From NCBI GenBank assembly GCA_026119935.1, contig JALRMH010000068.1, positions 1 to 64,000 on the forward strand: a stretch of 64,000 nt of DNA, in the 5' to 3' direction. Below the pieces are notes generated by a model, which saw nothing but the letters and a program-made list of their open reading frames with translations, ran no database searches and had not been told where the DNA came from. Both the position numbers and the translations under genes were made by a program. The DNA is from Endothia cerciana. Taxonomy: Eukaryota; Ascomycota; Sordariomycetes; Diaporthales; Cryphonectriaceae. Every line of letters starts with the position of its first letter. Position 1 is the first letter of the stretch. Below are positions 12,916-24,070 of this stretch, piece after piece.

Positions 12916-14577
12916 AAGCAGACCGAGGCCTACGATCTGGCTTCCTATTCGGCGTTGCAGCCAAGACTCCATGATCTTCTGGCGACGCATGCTGCTGCAT
13001 ATCCACGGCCTTTGGTGATCTCCAGCGGCCAGGATGGAGAGATCCCGTCGAACAGGCCCAGGATCACCTTCCACACCATTTCAGGACTTTCGATTGCACA
13101 ATTATGCTATCGCGATGGCGTTGCTACCTCTCTGCCGCACGTGCCGGGGTTGAAGGGGGCCGTTCCCTCATATGCTCGTCTTAAGCAATTTTTCTTTCGG
13201 CACACGGTAGACGAGTACATGGAGCAGCAGTGATGTTCCAAAACGGTCATTACCGAGATCCAGCCAGCTCTTATCCTCGCTGAACAGGGCTTTCCTCCTG
13301 GTCTTGATGCATGTATTGGGCTTGATCAACCCTTCACCGTCCTATCTCCGAATTCCTTCAAAGATTTTGAGCAGCGATTCCAGCCCTGGCTAGGAATGTT
13401 GTGGAAATACCCTGCGTGAGTTGTCATCTTTCTGACCAACATTCATCAAGTTCCATCGACGTCCTGTGAAATGACCGATGAGCCAGGGAGATACTGCCCG
13501 CACGATCATGGGGAGCTCTTAGTAGTTGTATCAAATCATTGGACCAAATGACGTCGCTGACCTCAAGGATTGTACATAGTCTCGCGTCTGCGTTTCCGTT
13601 TCCGGTTCCCTGGGCACTGATTCCAGCAGGTGTCTATTTATGGGTGAGAATGATGACGACCATTGCGCGCTCTGCAACGTCCCCAAATTCGCGTCTGCAT
13701 GCACTCAACACAGGAAGGCATGCCAACGGACTGAAAGGACCACCACCAGTAATGAGTGCCTTTAAGACAGCATCATACATACTCTGTCCTTCTCTGCCAG
13801 AGCTCGAGTTCCCCATACTCGTACGCCCAACAACCATTGGCTGTGGGTCTATAGTACTACCGGCACGACCCGTCAGTGAGATCGACCTGGAACTAGATAG
13901 CTGGCTTCACCGCAGTTCTATGAACACGGTGCGGGTCAATCTTGGGACGCATTACAGCACGGACTCAGCCCTTGCCTTGGAGGTGGCCCGCGCTTTGAAG
14001 GCGTGCACTGGACGAGTTCGCCGATGTGCAAATTCTGTGGAAGATGGTCCCACAGGGCGACGGGCAGCAGGAAAGTATTCACAATATGTTCGGCAAGGAC
14101 CTGCTGCACAATGCAAGAATCCGAATGGAGAAATGGCTGAAGCCTGATCCCGTCGCCCTTCTTGAGACGGGAAAAGTCAATGCTCAAGTCCACCACGGAG
14201 GGACAAACACGTACTTTGAATGCTGCAGGTGAGTAATCGTAAAATGTAACCTGTACTTTTCGACATCCCATACGTGAAAGCTAACGTTACTTGTCCTTTT
14301 CACCAGATTTGGTGTCCCCCAGGTTATTCTAGGGGCCTGGTGGGATATTTATGAGTACGCCGCAAGGGTCGAGTATCTTGGTGTTGGCGTGTTTGCCAAC
14401 AAACAGGCCGCTCCCCGAGCCGAAACCATAGAGCTTCAAGAGGCTCTGCTCCGGGTTGTAGGTGATAGTGAGATGCGCGCCAAGGCCAGTGATTTGGGGG
14501 CCGTTTGCAAACGGCACGGAGAAGGCAGAGTTCATGTTCGGGATCGTATTCTTGAGTTTATTGGTCAGGTAGACTAG
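12916..14577 (+). pseudogene. UDP-glycosyltransferase (GT1-like), disrupted
   Basis: Remnant of a fungal UDP-sugar glycosyltransferase that would move a sugar from UDP-sugar to a small molecule. Recognisable blocks in order are RITFHTISGLS, YRDGVATSLPH, PGLDACIGL, LSPNSFKDF and PFPVPWALIPAG, then the nucleotide-sugar-binding part with VNLGTH, QVHHGGTNTYFE, GVPQVIL and EYLGVGV. Plausible introns are 13416-13579 and 14229-14306. Two breaks are visible: an in-frame TGA at 13231-13233 and a one-base frame change near 14001-14005. The N-terminal acceptor-binding region before about 12955 is not readable. The stop is not in a context a small intron would remove. Sequencing error could explain one break but hardly all three signs. 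It lies between the FSH1 hydrolase and the acyltransferase, so it was probably a tailoring gene of the PKS cluster. Confidence 0.8.
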
Positions 14578-15685
14578 ATTAGATTCATAGTGAGATTCCC
14601 CTCACTATTCAATTGCAAGATGATAATTGGAGAGATCTGCAACACTATTCCAACGGCCTATGAGATACAGTTCTGTAAGGATACTTAGGCTGTTCAAAAA
14701 AAAAAAAAGCCTAACGTTCAAGATGGAGTTCTGAGTTGCGCACAGCCTTAGACAATATTATGACTGACTCCCCAAACATAAATCTTTACCAGGTACAGAC
14801 CTAAACTGACAATTTCAACTCCCTACCATTCCCCATATCGATTCTTACCGCTGATTCCGTACTCACCTGACAAGTGCATGGGTGTAATGTTACCCTGTGA
14901 TTTCACATGATGCCCGTGCAAAGTCATATGCTTGTCAAACTTGCAGATCAGACCCTGAAAAACTGCAACAGCGAGGTCACTCGGCCCACAATTTCAAAGA
15001 CAAGCCTTTGAATCCCGACGTGCCAAGGGCCATTAGGAAGGTGTCACGAGGCATATTTTGTCCATTCGGAGGTTCCCCGGCAGTCTGCACGTTACCGCAA
15101 TATGTTGTGCAGACCACCCAAATAGGCAGCCCGGAGCAAGTTTCCCAGCCGTAGCTGCATGCATATGGCTCGGTGATATGGTTCTTCTTTGGGTGTCACA
15201 ACCGATAGATACTGCAGCCATGGAGATCGGACCTCTTCTGTATGATTTCGGTATAGTACGTCCGTACCAAGTTTCGCCTCCGATCCTACTACACAAATCC
15301 ATGCAATGGCCACCAGACATGTGACAGCAACCCATGATTCAGTTTTACCAACGCGACAAGAATGGTGGCAGGCCTAGTCCATGAGGCTATCTGGAACCTA
15401 GATCGCTCGGAATTGGACTTTGCCTACGGGAATCGAGAGCGGGCCGACGCTCGAAGGCGTATTTGTCGTGCATACTCACGCCATGGACACAGCCAACACC
15501 ATCTCCTGCGCTGTATCTTAGGTGAGTCGAAATGGACTTACTGATCCTTGTTGTAGTCGTACCTGCAAGCTACAGCCTCATTGACTTTCGTATGCGGCGT
15601 CCTATCTTTACCATTTTGGTTTTCCTCCTCCTCCGTCTCAGTGCTCCTCTACCGTATCCAGTGCAGTCCATGTATAGTTGTCAAC
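14578..15685. other. Gene-free interval upstream of the acyltransferase
   Basis: About 1.1 kb with no supported coding frame. An A-rich run lies near 14697-14708. The last 100 bp before the acyltransferase ATG are pyrimidine-rich, as is usual for a fungal leader. Confidence 0.45.
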
Positions 15686-17467
15686 ATGGATTTGCTACGC
15701 ACTTTTGTGGGTCGGAGCGGGAGTCCTATCAAGACCAACCCCGGTTCAGTCGGGCATCAAACAGAAGGCGACGATGTGTACCCCGTTCACATGCTCGACG
15801 ACACTGAGGGTACTCGTAATTACATGGTAGGTCAGACCTTGAGGTTCAACGACGTACTTGACGCAGAAAAACTTCACGTTTCTCTGTCGAAGTTGTTGGA
15901 GATTGGGGACTGGAGAAAGCTTGGGGGCCGGCTAAGATTCAAGGTATGTAACTGGTGTAGGATGTACCACCATCACCGCTCTCAGCTGAAGAATGTCAGC
16001 TAATATCCTCTCAATGAAGGACGATGGGAGGCTGGAGATTCACGTTCCTAAGAAGTTCACTCCCGAGCGCCCGGCTGTGCTTTTCTCACACTATGTGTCA
16101 TCATCCCACATCAGCATTGAAGATCATCCTCTAGGTCGGGGTTTCCCCAGGCCCACACAAAAACCTTCGATTCAGCGTGGTGCGGATGATTTCCGTGACT
16201 TTGCGACCAGACCAGACATGCCGATGACCATAGAGGAGATGATCCGTCGGAACTTACCTCAGCTGTCTCTGCATATCACTTCATTTAAAGACGCAACACT
16301 TGTTGGGTTGTTATGGCCTCACACCATGATGGATGCAATTGGGGTGAAAGCGCTATTGCAGTCCTGGTCTCTTGTGCTATCCGGGGAGGAGAAAGAGGTT
16401 CCGCGCGTGCTTGGCGCTCGCCAGGACGGTAAGCCAGTCTCTGCGTACTTATCTCCCTTCCTTCGGGTATTTGAACAGATTCAAGCAATACGGGCCCCAT
16501 TGGAGGATGCATCGAGAAGGGGAGTATACCGTTGAGAATGGAGTAGAACGTGAGACATTTGTACAACTGCTGATCGAGTGCTTTAGTACTCTATGAGGTT
16601 GCGGGCAAAGAAGAGGGCCACTTAGTAGGACAGAAAGAATTGTTGTTCGAAAAGAATCGCCTCAAGGGCTGGAGACTCGTCATGTTTGTTCTGCGATATG
16701 CATGGGGAGGGATCAGGAATCGTGGTATAGAGAAGCGGACGATATATCTCCCTAGGGCAGCACTTCTTCAGCTTCAGCACAGAGCAAAGGTGGAGGCTGC
16801 AGAGACTGTCCTCAATCAGGAACATGAGGATTGCTTTATCAGCGAGGGCGATGTGATTATGGCCTGGGCGGCGCGAGTGGTCGCCCTGGCAGAGGCACGC
16901 CCGAAGCCAGTGACCATTATGGCAGCTGTCAATGCCCGGTTCCGTCTGGCATCTCTACTCGAAAATCCACCAGGGAACCGAGGTGTTTATCTGCAGAACA
17001 TGGTCTTGGCATATTTCACATTCCTGTTCGCTGGGCTCACACAGGGCTCTCTTGGGTCGATTGCTTTGGAATGTCGACGTCATATCACGCAGCAAACTAC
17101 AGAACACCAGATGATAGGGCTACTGCGCCTATTGCGCAGGATGAGAGATGATGGGAATGAAGCGAAAATGCCGGTTTGTGGAGAGCCGGATGCTCTGCTC
17201 ATTCTCTGGAACGACCTGACGAAGGTCGATCTAGTCAGCGCAGCCAACTTCGGCCCTGCTGTTCTGCATCAGGGGGACAATGGGCAGTCAAGGGTCAACC
17301 CACTGGGAACGATGGTATATCATCACCTTCAACGCCTCAAGCCAAACAATTGGGTAGGAAACACTTTCACTATTCTGGGCAAAGACCCTGAAGGGGGTTG
17401 CTGGACCATGGGAATACTGCTCCCAAGAGTGTGGGCTACATTCCAAAGAGAGTTGGACAATATGTAA
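15686..17467 (+). CDS. BAHD-type acyltransferase (transferase family PF02458-like)
   Basis: A predicted acyl-CoA-dependent O-acyltransferase of 515 aa. Exons are 15686-15943, 16020-16428 and 16587-17467; the second intron (GTAAGC to TTTAG) restores the frame across a stretch that otherwise looks broken. The catalytic HxxxD box is WPHTMMDA in exon 2. Exon 3 has FGPAV where the family carries its DFGWG-like structural motif. The segment VYPVHMLDDTEGTRNY near the N-terminus and LPRAW near the C-terminus match a common fungal subgroup known from secondary-metabolite clusters. No signal peptide is seen, so it should be cytosolic. It would be a candidate to acylate a hydroxyl of the PKS product; acceptor and acyl donor cannot be read from sequence. 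Confidence 0.85.
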
Positions 17468-18266
17468 TGTTAGACATGACAGATCAACGTCTCGACGTTG
17501 ATCTGATCATGGCCTAGGTATATCTTTGTTACGGCCCCCGTGCCGAGTTAGCGAACCTGAGCTGTTACAGGGCCCCAAGTTCGTGGTCTTAGAGGCGCGT
17601 CCTCCCAGCATATGATACCATATCTATCATGACAATGGAACAGTTTAGAGAAAAATTTAGGCCGCAGTGTCGCCCACATATACGTGGGATATTGTCTGGG
17701 TTTATGTATGTCCCCGTCCCGCATTCTGGACACCTTCCTGGCGTAGACATATGTCGGGCTTGTTGAAGCACTTGCCCGCCAATAGAAACGCGCCCAGGAG
17801 GGCTGTGTTTCGCCATGGTCAGCTGTGCGGCGAGATTGCGTCGTTTGACAGTCGTGCTAACCGTTTTGATGGCTATTGTGTTAGCCGGGCCTGGTTGTGA
17901 TGCACCTTGGAGACTTCAAAGTTGCGTGAAGCCTCTTGGGCGGGATATAGGACAATCTGATTGACTGTTCCATGAAAGGGAGAGTTGATCCGGAATACCG
18001 CGAAAGCTGGTTTGTCAGGTAGCTTCCGGCTAATAAATCCATAGGCGGCAGGCAGGCCGTTGGCACGTTTCAAGCAGAAAGATTTTGGCCATTCTCTGCC
18101 CAGTTCTCGATTTCAAAGGTTGCCCCATCGAAACTTTGCAAGACTGTAATATGAATAGAGAAAGCAGCTTACTTAAATCTAGCCTTAGGTGAAGAGAAAG
18201 TGTTGCTAGATAATTATGCAGTTGTAATGCATAATGCTGCTATGAGGGCTATGAACATTCTCATTG
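17468..18266. other. Gene-free interval
   Basis: About 0.8 kb with no supported gene. The part from 18120 to 18270 is AT-rich and could be repeat-derived, but no transposon motif can be named. Confidence 0.45.
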
Positions 18267-18812
18267 CTATAGGTCTGAATATTCGCTCTCCCATCCCTCC
18301 TCCGCATGGCTCCCGAGCCCCTCACCCACAGCACCTTTCAACCTTTCTTGAAGTTCCTCAGGGTTATAGATGTCAAGTGTCTTAGCAGACTTCCGTGTTT
18401 CTAACGCCTTGCCCTTTTCTAAGCTGCGCAGCCATGGAAACAACTTGGCTAGGTACTCCTGCTCCTCTAGTCTCTCGACTTTAAGTCGTTGAAGGAGGTC
18501 CCGAAAGGCTCCCAACAGGGAGGTGTCTGCTGTCTGCAAAGCTCGAACCTCAGTGGCTAGTACATGATTCGCTGCGAGACCTTTAACACCTAGTTTCCGG
18601 GATGTATCTAAAAACTCAACAACTCTGTCTTTCTCCACATTACCTAGTGATTGGGTTACGCCTTTAAGTTGCCAAATTGATGACCAATCAGTTGTCGGTC
18701 CAGAGCCTGCTAGCGCGAGTCCATTTTCTGGGTAGATCAAATCATTTAGAGTTTGGGTACTGGCACAGGTCGGCACCGAGTAGCTCGCATATATGTTGAG
18801 TCCACACAGCAT
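18267..18812 (-). CDS. Unrecognised ORF, possibly the 3' part of a hypothetical gene
   Basis: An open frame of up to 181 codons. The translation is rich in Leu, Glu and Lys, with helical-looking stretches such as LLGAFRDLLQRLKVERLEEQEY, and ends in an acidic tail (EEGWESEYSDL). I do not recognise a family. There is no signal peptide or membrane segment. The Leu/Glu/Lys composition looks more protein-like than most chance frames nearby. No convincing upstream exon was found, so it may be a C-terminal fragment, a repeat-derived piece or a chance ORF. Confidence 0.3.
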   Translation of the reverse strand: MLCGLNIYASYSVPTCASTQTLNDLIYPENGLALAGSGPTTDWSSIWQLKGVTQSLGNVEKDRVVEFLDTSRKLGVKGLAANHVLATEVRALQTADTSLLGAFRDLLQRLKVERLEEQEYLAKLFPWLRSLEKGKALETRKSAKTLDIYNPEELQERLKGAVGEGLGSHAEEGWESEYSDL

Positions 18813-19264
18813 CCCTGACTTTTGAAATCAGCCTCCGAACGGTATGCATCTGTGCTACAATAGTAAGAAGCGAACTTCAATCTCCACACAACGCTGGGTC
18901 CGCTATTGGAGTCGCGAATGTGTGAACGTCTCAGCCTGGGTGGCAGCGCGTTGGATCTGGCTATGCGCATCATCACATGTGCCCAGAGGGAATCTCATGT
19001 GAGGACGACCGCTGCGCCCTGCTGGACTTGCAATGCGAAGATGGGAGCTGGGAAGCTGGTTGGATGTCAGTATGGGTATACGGACGTCAAGATTGGAAAC
19101 CGCGGGGTGGCTACAGCAATGGCGATTGCAGCACTTTCGTCTTCAGATATCGCTAGATTGTTTCACTTAGCACCGTATCTTTGATCTCATTCACTATATG
19201 AAACTCGTGTGACATCTGGATCATGCCTTGTCGTAACGTCATCTGTAATCAAAGATCTTCTCTT
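18813..19264. other. Gene-free interval downstream of the GH49 gene
   Basis: About 450 bp. It should contain the 3' UTR of the minus-strand GH49 gene; nothing else is supported. Confidence 0.4.
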
Positions 19265-21168
19265 CTACTGTACTGTAATGACAGCCTCCTTTGCTAAAAA
19301 CTCCTCAGCAATGTTGAGCCCGCCCAAAGAGCTGTATCCCGAATTGTCCAGAGTAGTCGAGATCGTGGAGCTGTTGACGGTGTAATTCTTGATGGTAAAT
19401 CCTGTGATATTGATAGGAGTTCCGCTGGCGTCTGTCCAGATCGGTAGCTGGCTCCCGAATATACAGTTGCTTCGGTCGCTAAAGTTGCCAAGGCTGACAT
19501 TCTCGATGACCACATTTTTGTAATTGGCAAGAGGCACGATTCGCATCAAGTTTCCCCCAATGCCCTCTGACCTGATATTGCCAAAGTAGACGTCCTTGAC
19601 AGTACTGCTGAGATCTGCGGTGTCCGTCTGTGCCTCCGAATACCCGTATACTTGATTCGCTCCAATGATGCTTGGGTGCGACGCGTTCGAACTATATTTG
19701 CTGTGAATCACATCAACGCCATCGACGGTGATATTGGTCAGGTTACGGCTTGCCCAGCCGAATTGAATCACGGGTGCCGTCTTGCCCTTCCATACGACAA
19801 CATCACTGACAGTGATGTTCGAACCATATGTCTTGATAGTATCATCATTTGAATGGTAAAAGGTATCACGGACAGTCGACCCTGTATACAAGGTCGTGCC
19901 GTCCGTCTGCCCAAAGAAAGCCCCGACCTGCTTATAGTCTGATTGGTTGATTGAAATACTGTCGATGTCACCAAAAAAGTCAATGCTGTTGAACGGAGGT
20001 GCGTTTGTCGTGACTCCGCTTATTACAAAGGTCTGCTGCTGGTTCCCCATGCTATAGCCGCTCCACATACGCAGATCGTCACTGTTAGATGCGTTGTTGG
20101 TGTACCCCGATGCGGTGTTCGCTTGGTACACATACTGCTCTCCAGATAGGACGCCAAAGCCAGTTGCCTTGATGATGCTAGAGGTCGTGGTGAACTGAAT
20201 TGCTCCTTTGACGTATGCGCCGGGAGCAAGATACACCCAACTGACAGAGCTAGAGAGGACGGCATGGTTGGTTGCTGTCATGTAGGAGACCCCGGGAGTG
20301 AAGTAGACGATGGTGTTGGTGATATTGCTCAAGTCTGGAACGAGGCCGGGATAGACGACATACGTCTCCGTAGCCGTTTCGGAAGGGACGAGGTCGGACG
20401 AGGGGAGAGGGCTGGCGAAGATCAAGAGAGCGTCATGTGGCTCAACCCCCATAACAGGCATGTCTTCTGTAAAACTCGAGACGTAATTTGGTCCATCGGC
20501 GTGAAAATCCTGGACAAAATCACACTCCGTGCCAGTACATCCATCACGATAGCTGTACAAGTTATCTTGGAACTCGATGGAAAATCGGTACCCCTGGCTG
20601 CGGTAGGGTACCAAGACGTATACATTGCCAAGCCCATCATCACTGATGTTGAACCTGAGATTGGTAGGTCGAATGACGACGTCGCTCGCAGTGGTAAGAT
20701 TGTTGCCGTAGCGGGAGATCTTCACCCAGGCATCCGAGCCATACAGGAATTGAGTCCAACCCATAGTTATCCAGATGTCTGCTTCTATTGTGATCGAATC
20801 ACTTTCCGTAGCGACTGAGCTTGCGTTGCCTGGGATGATGATGTTCCCTTGCCCATTCCGCGGTATGGTCTCGTATACGAAGGAGTTGTAACTGCAGTAA
20901 ACAGACTTTCAGCTTTTGATCGTTGGCTCGCTTTGAAAAATGTGACTTACTATGTCTCATTCACATCGGCCGTTGACTTGACCCATGTTGCATATACGTG
21001 CGATTGCCGTACGTTCTGGTCCTGAACGGGGGTTTCGTAATTGATTTCCCCGTTGTCATGCCACCAGGTTTGGAGATCTGAATTCGAACAAGTGGTATTC
21101 CTCGCTGCCGTGCTATCACCGAGAACGGCTTCCAGTAGGAGAAAGAAATATAAATAATGGGATTGCAT
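19265..21168 (-). CDS. Secreted GH49 glycoside hydrolase (dextranase/isopullulanase type)
   Basis: A 614-aa protein resembling fungal dextranase and isopullulanase, which cleave alpha-1,6 glucans (dextran) or specific bonds in pullulan. Exons are 21168-20951 and 20891-19265, joined in phase across a 59-bp intron. An N-terminal signal peptide is visible (MQSHYLYFFLLLEAVLG), followed by the family start around WWHDNGEINYETPVQ. The body is a repetitive beta-helix pattern. The probable catalytic acids are the Asp in GQTDG and the Asp pair in HSNDDT, by analogy with Penicillium dextranase. Many N-x-S/T sites fit an extracellular glycoprotein. GH49 is sparsely distributed among fungi. Family call is strong; which glucan it prefers is uncertain. 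Confidence 0.88.
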
Positions 21169-22661
21169 CGTCAAACAGAACATCCAAAACCCCTTGACGA
21201 TGGAGTCACAACTCTGGGTCAGCTCAGCCGCACACTGAAGAGGAGAAACGGAAAAAGAAAAAAGTGGGAGGAAGACTTGTTCGTATAAAACAGCGTAGGT
21301 AAGAAGGAACACTTGAAGAAACAGAAGGCGCAGTGCGACTCAATTGGAGGCGCACAGATGATACGAGCTGCAACGATACGAGCGCACAACGAGGAGCGAA
21401 GTAAACGGTGAGCGGTGGGACGAAAGAGAAACATGTATCCGGTCCCTAATCACAAGTCCTTCCCAGAAAATTAAAGGGATTCCTATAGGATGCGCATATC
21501 TCACAAGTGCGACAAACCTTGCCCCTGGCTCATTTTCCAAGACATAATTAGCAGATGATGTTGTAGAAGGATTTCCGATTCCCTGTCCATGCTCAGTGCA
21601 CGTTTACGCCTCTGTGGCAAGAGGCGCTTGACATGAATTTCATGTAGCATCGGAGCACACACGTGACGGCGGGTCTGAGATGTCGCTCCTTTACTGGGGC
21701 CACGCACGCTCTCGGTTAATTATGGGCCACCTCTATGTTCTAGGCCATGTGGATTGTTTCAGATACTCGGGCTTGATAGACCACTTGATGAAAAATGTTT
21801 GTGACGACGTGGTGTAGTATCGAGCAACAACTTTCCGATGTTGGCTATTGACAATCATCGAGGAAATAACCCTGCCAAGGATGGCAGTATTTGATACCGT
21901 TCGGTGTCAGAATTTCTTGTCGTGATGGACATAGAGCCAGGACGAAGTTGATTCAGCGTGCAGCGCGTGGTTATAAGATATGACGTGTCAAGACACAAAA
22001 ACTGCGAATAAGTCAGCGATGGGATCGCGACCTCAGGTCTAACTGGTTTTGTGGTCAAGCGCTCGTTCTTCCATTCTATCTATGAATGTAGGGTGTGTAT
22101 GGTGTGTAGGTTGTTTCTTCTCTCTTCATCCGTGGCCTATCCCCAGCTGCAAAGCTGCATCCGAACCCGTCAGCTGAAGTCTAGTCACAGTGGCTCGCTG
22201 GCGGCCTGTGGACTCTCCAGAAGCAAGCCCACCCTTGCATCTGACCTGGTGGGTTTTTCAACTTATATACACCTCCGCTGGTTTTAGGTGCAACATTCGA
22301 GCCTTTCTATCACGAAGAATGGGACGTAAACACCCTCAATTCATGACGCCCCCAAGGTTCGACTTGATGATATTGGACTTGAAGTTGATGTGCAACTAAG
22401 CTACTGCTCGCCCCGCCTTGCCGCAACCACTCATCAAAGCCAAATTCGTTTGAACTCATAACGTAGGCGGCCTCCTTACCAAATCCTCTTGTCTTCCTAG
22501 AGGCTCGCGCTCAATTTCAGCACCGGCTTTTTATGCAGCTCAAAGGATCATTGTATTGCTACCTGAATCACCACTGGGTACCCTCTCTGGTGATCCTTCC
22601 CCCACGTAAGCCAGTGTAGGATCGTGACCTCTGCTGCCTTGTCTGCCTTCGTTCTCAGCTC
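21169..22661. other. Gene-free interval upstream of the GH49 gene
   Basis: About 1.5 kb with only short chance frames. It must hold the GH49 promoter near 21170-21700. No repeat or RNA gene was recognised. Confidence 0.45.
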
Positions 22662-23590
22662 ATGGACCCCTGGACCGTCGTGGGTGCTCTGGCCAGCACG
22701 TCTAAATTGGCGGCCTATACATCCTCGGCTTGCAAAGTGGTTTATCGGTTGATCAGACACACCAAAGCGGGGTCGATGTGCTCGGACTATGCGGAATATA
22801 AGACTGCTGCTCAACATCTTCTCGCGGTTCTCAAGCAGGTCTCTGAGCTCCCGCCGATATCCAAAGAACTCAGTGACACCTTCGCCGAGCTTGTGGTGGA
22901 TATATCTGACCCTGCCCAACGTATCTCGAACAGACCTGAATGATCGACATCGTTGGCCAGGGCTTTGTACCTTGCGACCATACGCAAGGCTGCGCTATCC
23001 GAAACCTTTCGAGCCCTTGAGTCCAAGAGGGATATTCTCTCTCTGCAGCTCTTGACCTAAATCACCTCCCAAATGTCGCACAATAAAGAAGCTGGACTGT
23101 AGCCAGAGTACCACCTCAGCCGGAGACGTCCCGGGACCTTCTACCGGCGCTGCCGGCGCCAATCCGCAGGACTCAGTGCCGAAGAAGCAAGCTCAAGCCG
23201 CTCAGAAGCCAGAGGCTCATCCGGTAAGCCTAGTAACCATAGCTCTTGGAAATGCACGCCCTGACCTTGATTGTGAAGCCAGGAGTCGTGCCCACCACCA
23301 AAGGTACCATCAGCATGACAGACAACAACGTCAAAGATTTTGCCACCTTGACAAGCGGCGTTACCACGTCTGCGACAGGCGGAGCTCTCCCCCAGGATGC
23401 CCCCATTACTGCGGCTAACAACATCGTCACCAATGGAAGTTCTGCAACCAATGGTCAATACGATCCTGAAGGAATAAAGGAGATCATTGGGGCAATGGCA
23501 GAGGCGCGGGTGAAGGTAATCCAGGCGCAGCAGAGTGTGGGATTTCACATGCATCTACATCAAGCCAAGGAATTCAAGGGTGGCAAATAG
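22662..23590 (+). pseudogene. Small hypothetical locus, apparently broken
   Basis: The frame from ATG 22662 reads as a helical leader (MDPWTVVGALASTSKLAAYT) like those that begin many fungal STAND/NLR-type and related proteins. It hits an in-frame TGA near 22941. The same frame then resumes with protein-like sequence (TIRKAALSETFRALESKRD) and stops again near 23060. Further on, 23246-23590 is open and ends VIQAQQSVGFHMHLHQAKE. A conventional intron that joins these pieces cleanly was not found. This may be a decayed gene or a gene whose introns I could not place. The STAND suggestion is only a resemblance of the first 20-40 residues. Confidence 0.35.
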
Positions 23591-24070
23591 TGGGCTAGCT
23601 GTAATTCACCTAAAGACAAGGTGCTGTGACACGGCCTTCCACTATAAACAAATTCTCCTAAGCCGTCGCGGCCATTATCTTGAGGACGCAAGAGTGCACG
23701 ACCTCTAAAACATCCCTCCTAATAATACGCCCCGGTGACCTCTCTGAATCTCTTTACATTTTCTTCTCCATGACTATCAAATACTTGGTTGGCCAGGGTA
23801 CGCGTGATTCACCCATGGACACTCAGCAAGCCGCCAAACCTCCTCAGCCATTTCGTGTTAGCGTTTTGAAGACAAGTTGAGCCGCTTCAGATGCCCGTAT
23901 GCTCGCTCTAGGCTACAACGTGACTCATCGTGCGCGCAGCTATCTGACCCAAGGACCTACCCGTTGGCAGCGCACAAGGCCCGGGTAGATGTGCGGGATC
24001 AGCTGGATAGCTCTTTGCGCGGCGAGCTTCAATTCGAGGGATGACTTGCATGGGCTATACCCCGAGGCTT
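23591..24070. other. Gene-free interval at the accessory/core boundary
   Basis: About 480 bp with no supported feature, between the broken locus and the 3' end of OGG1. Codon use of the genes changes to the strongly C-ending style to its right. Confidence 0.4.

Noticed and set aside
15686..17467. Acyltransferase as a frameshifted pseudogene
   Set aside because: A canonical intron (16429-16586) restores the frame precisely, so no mutation is needed.
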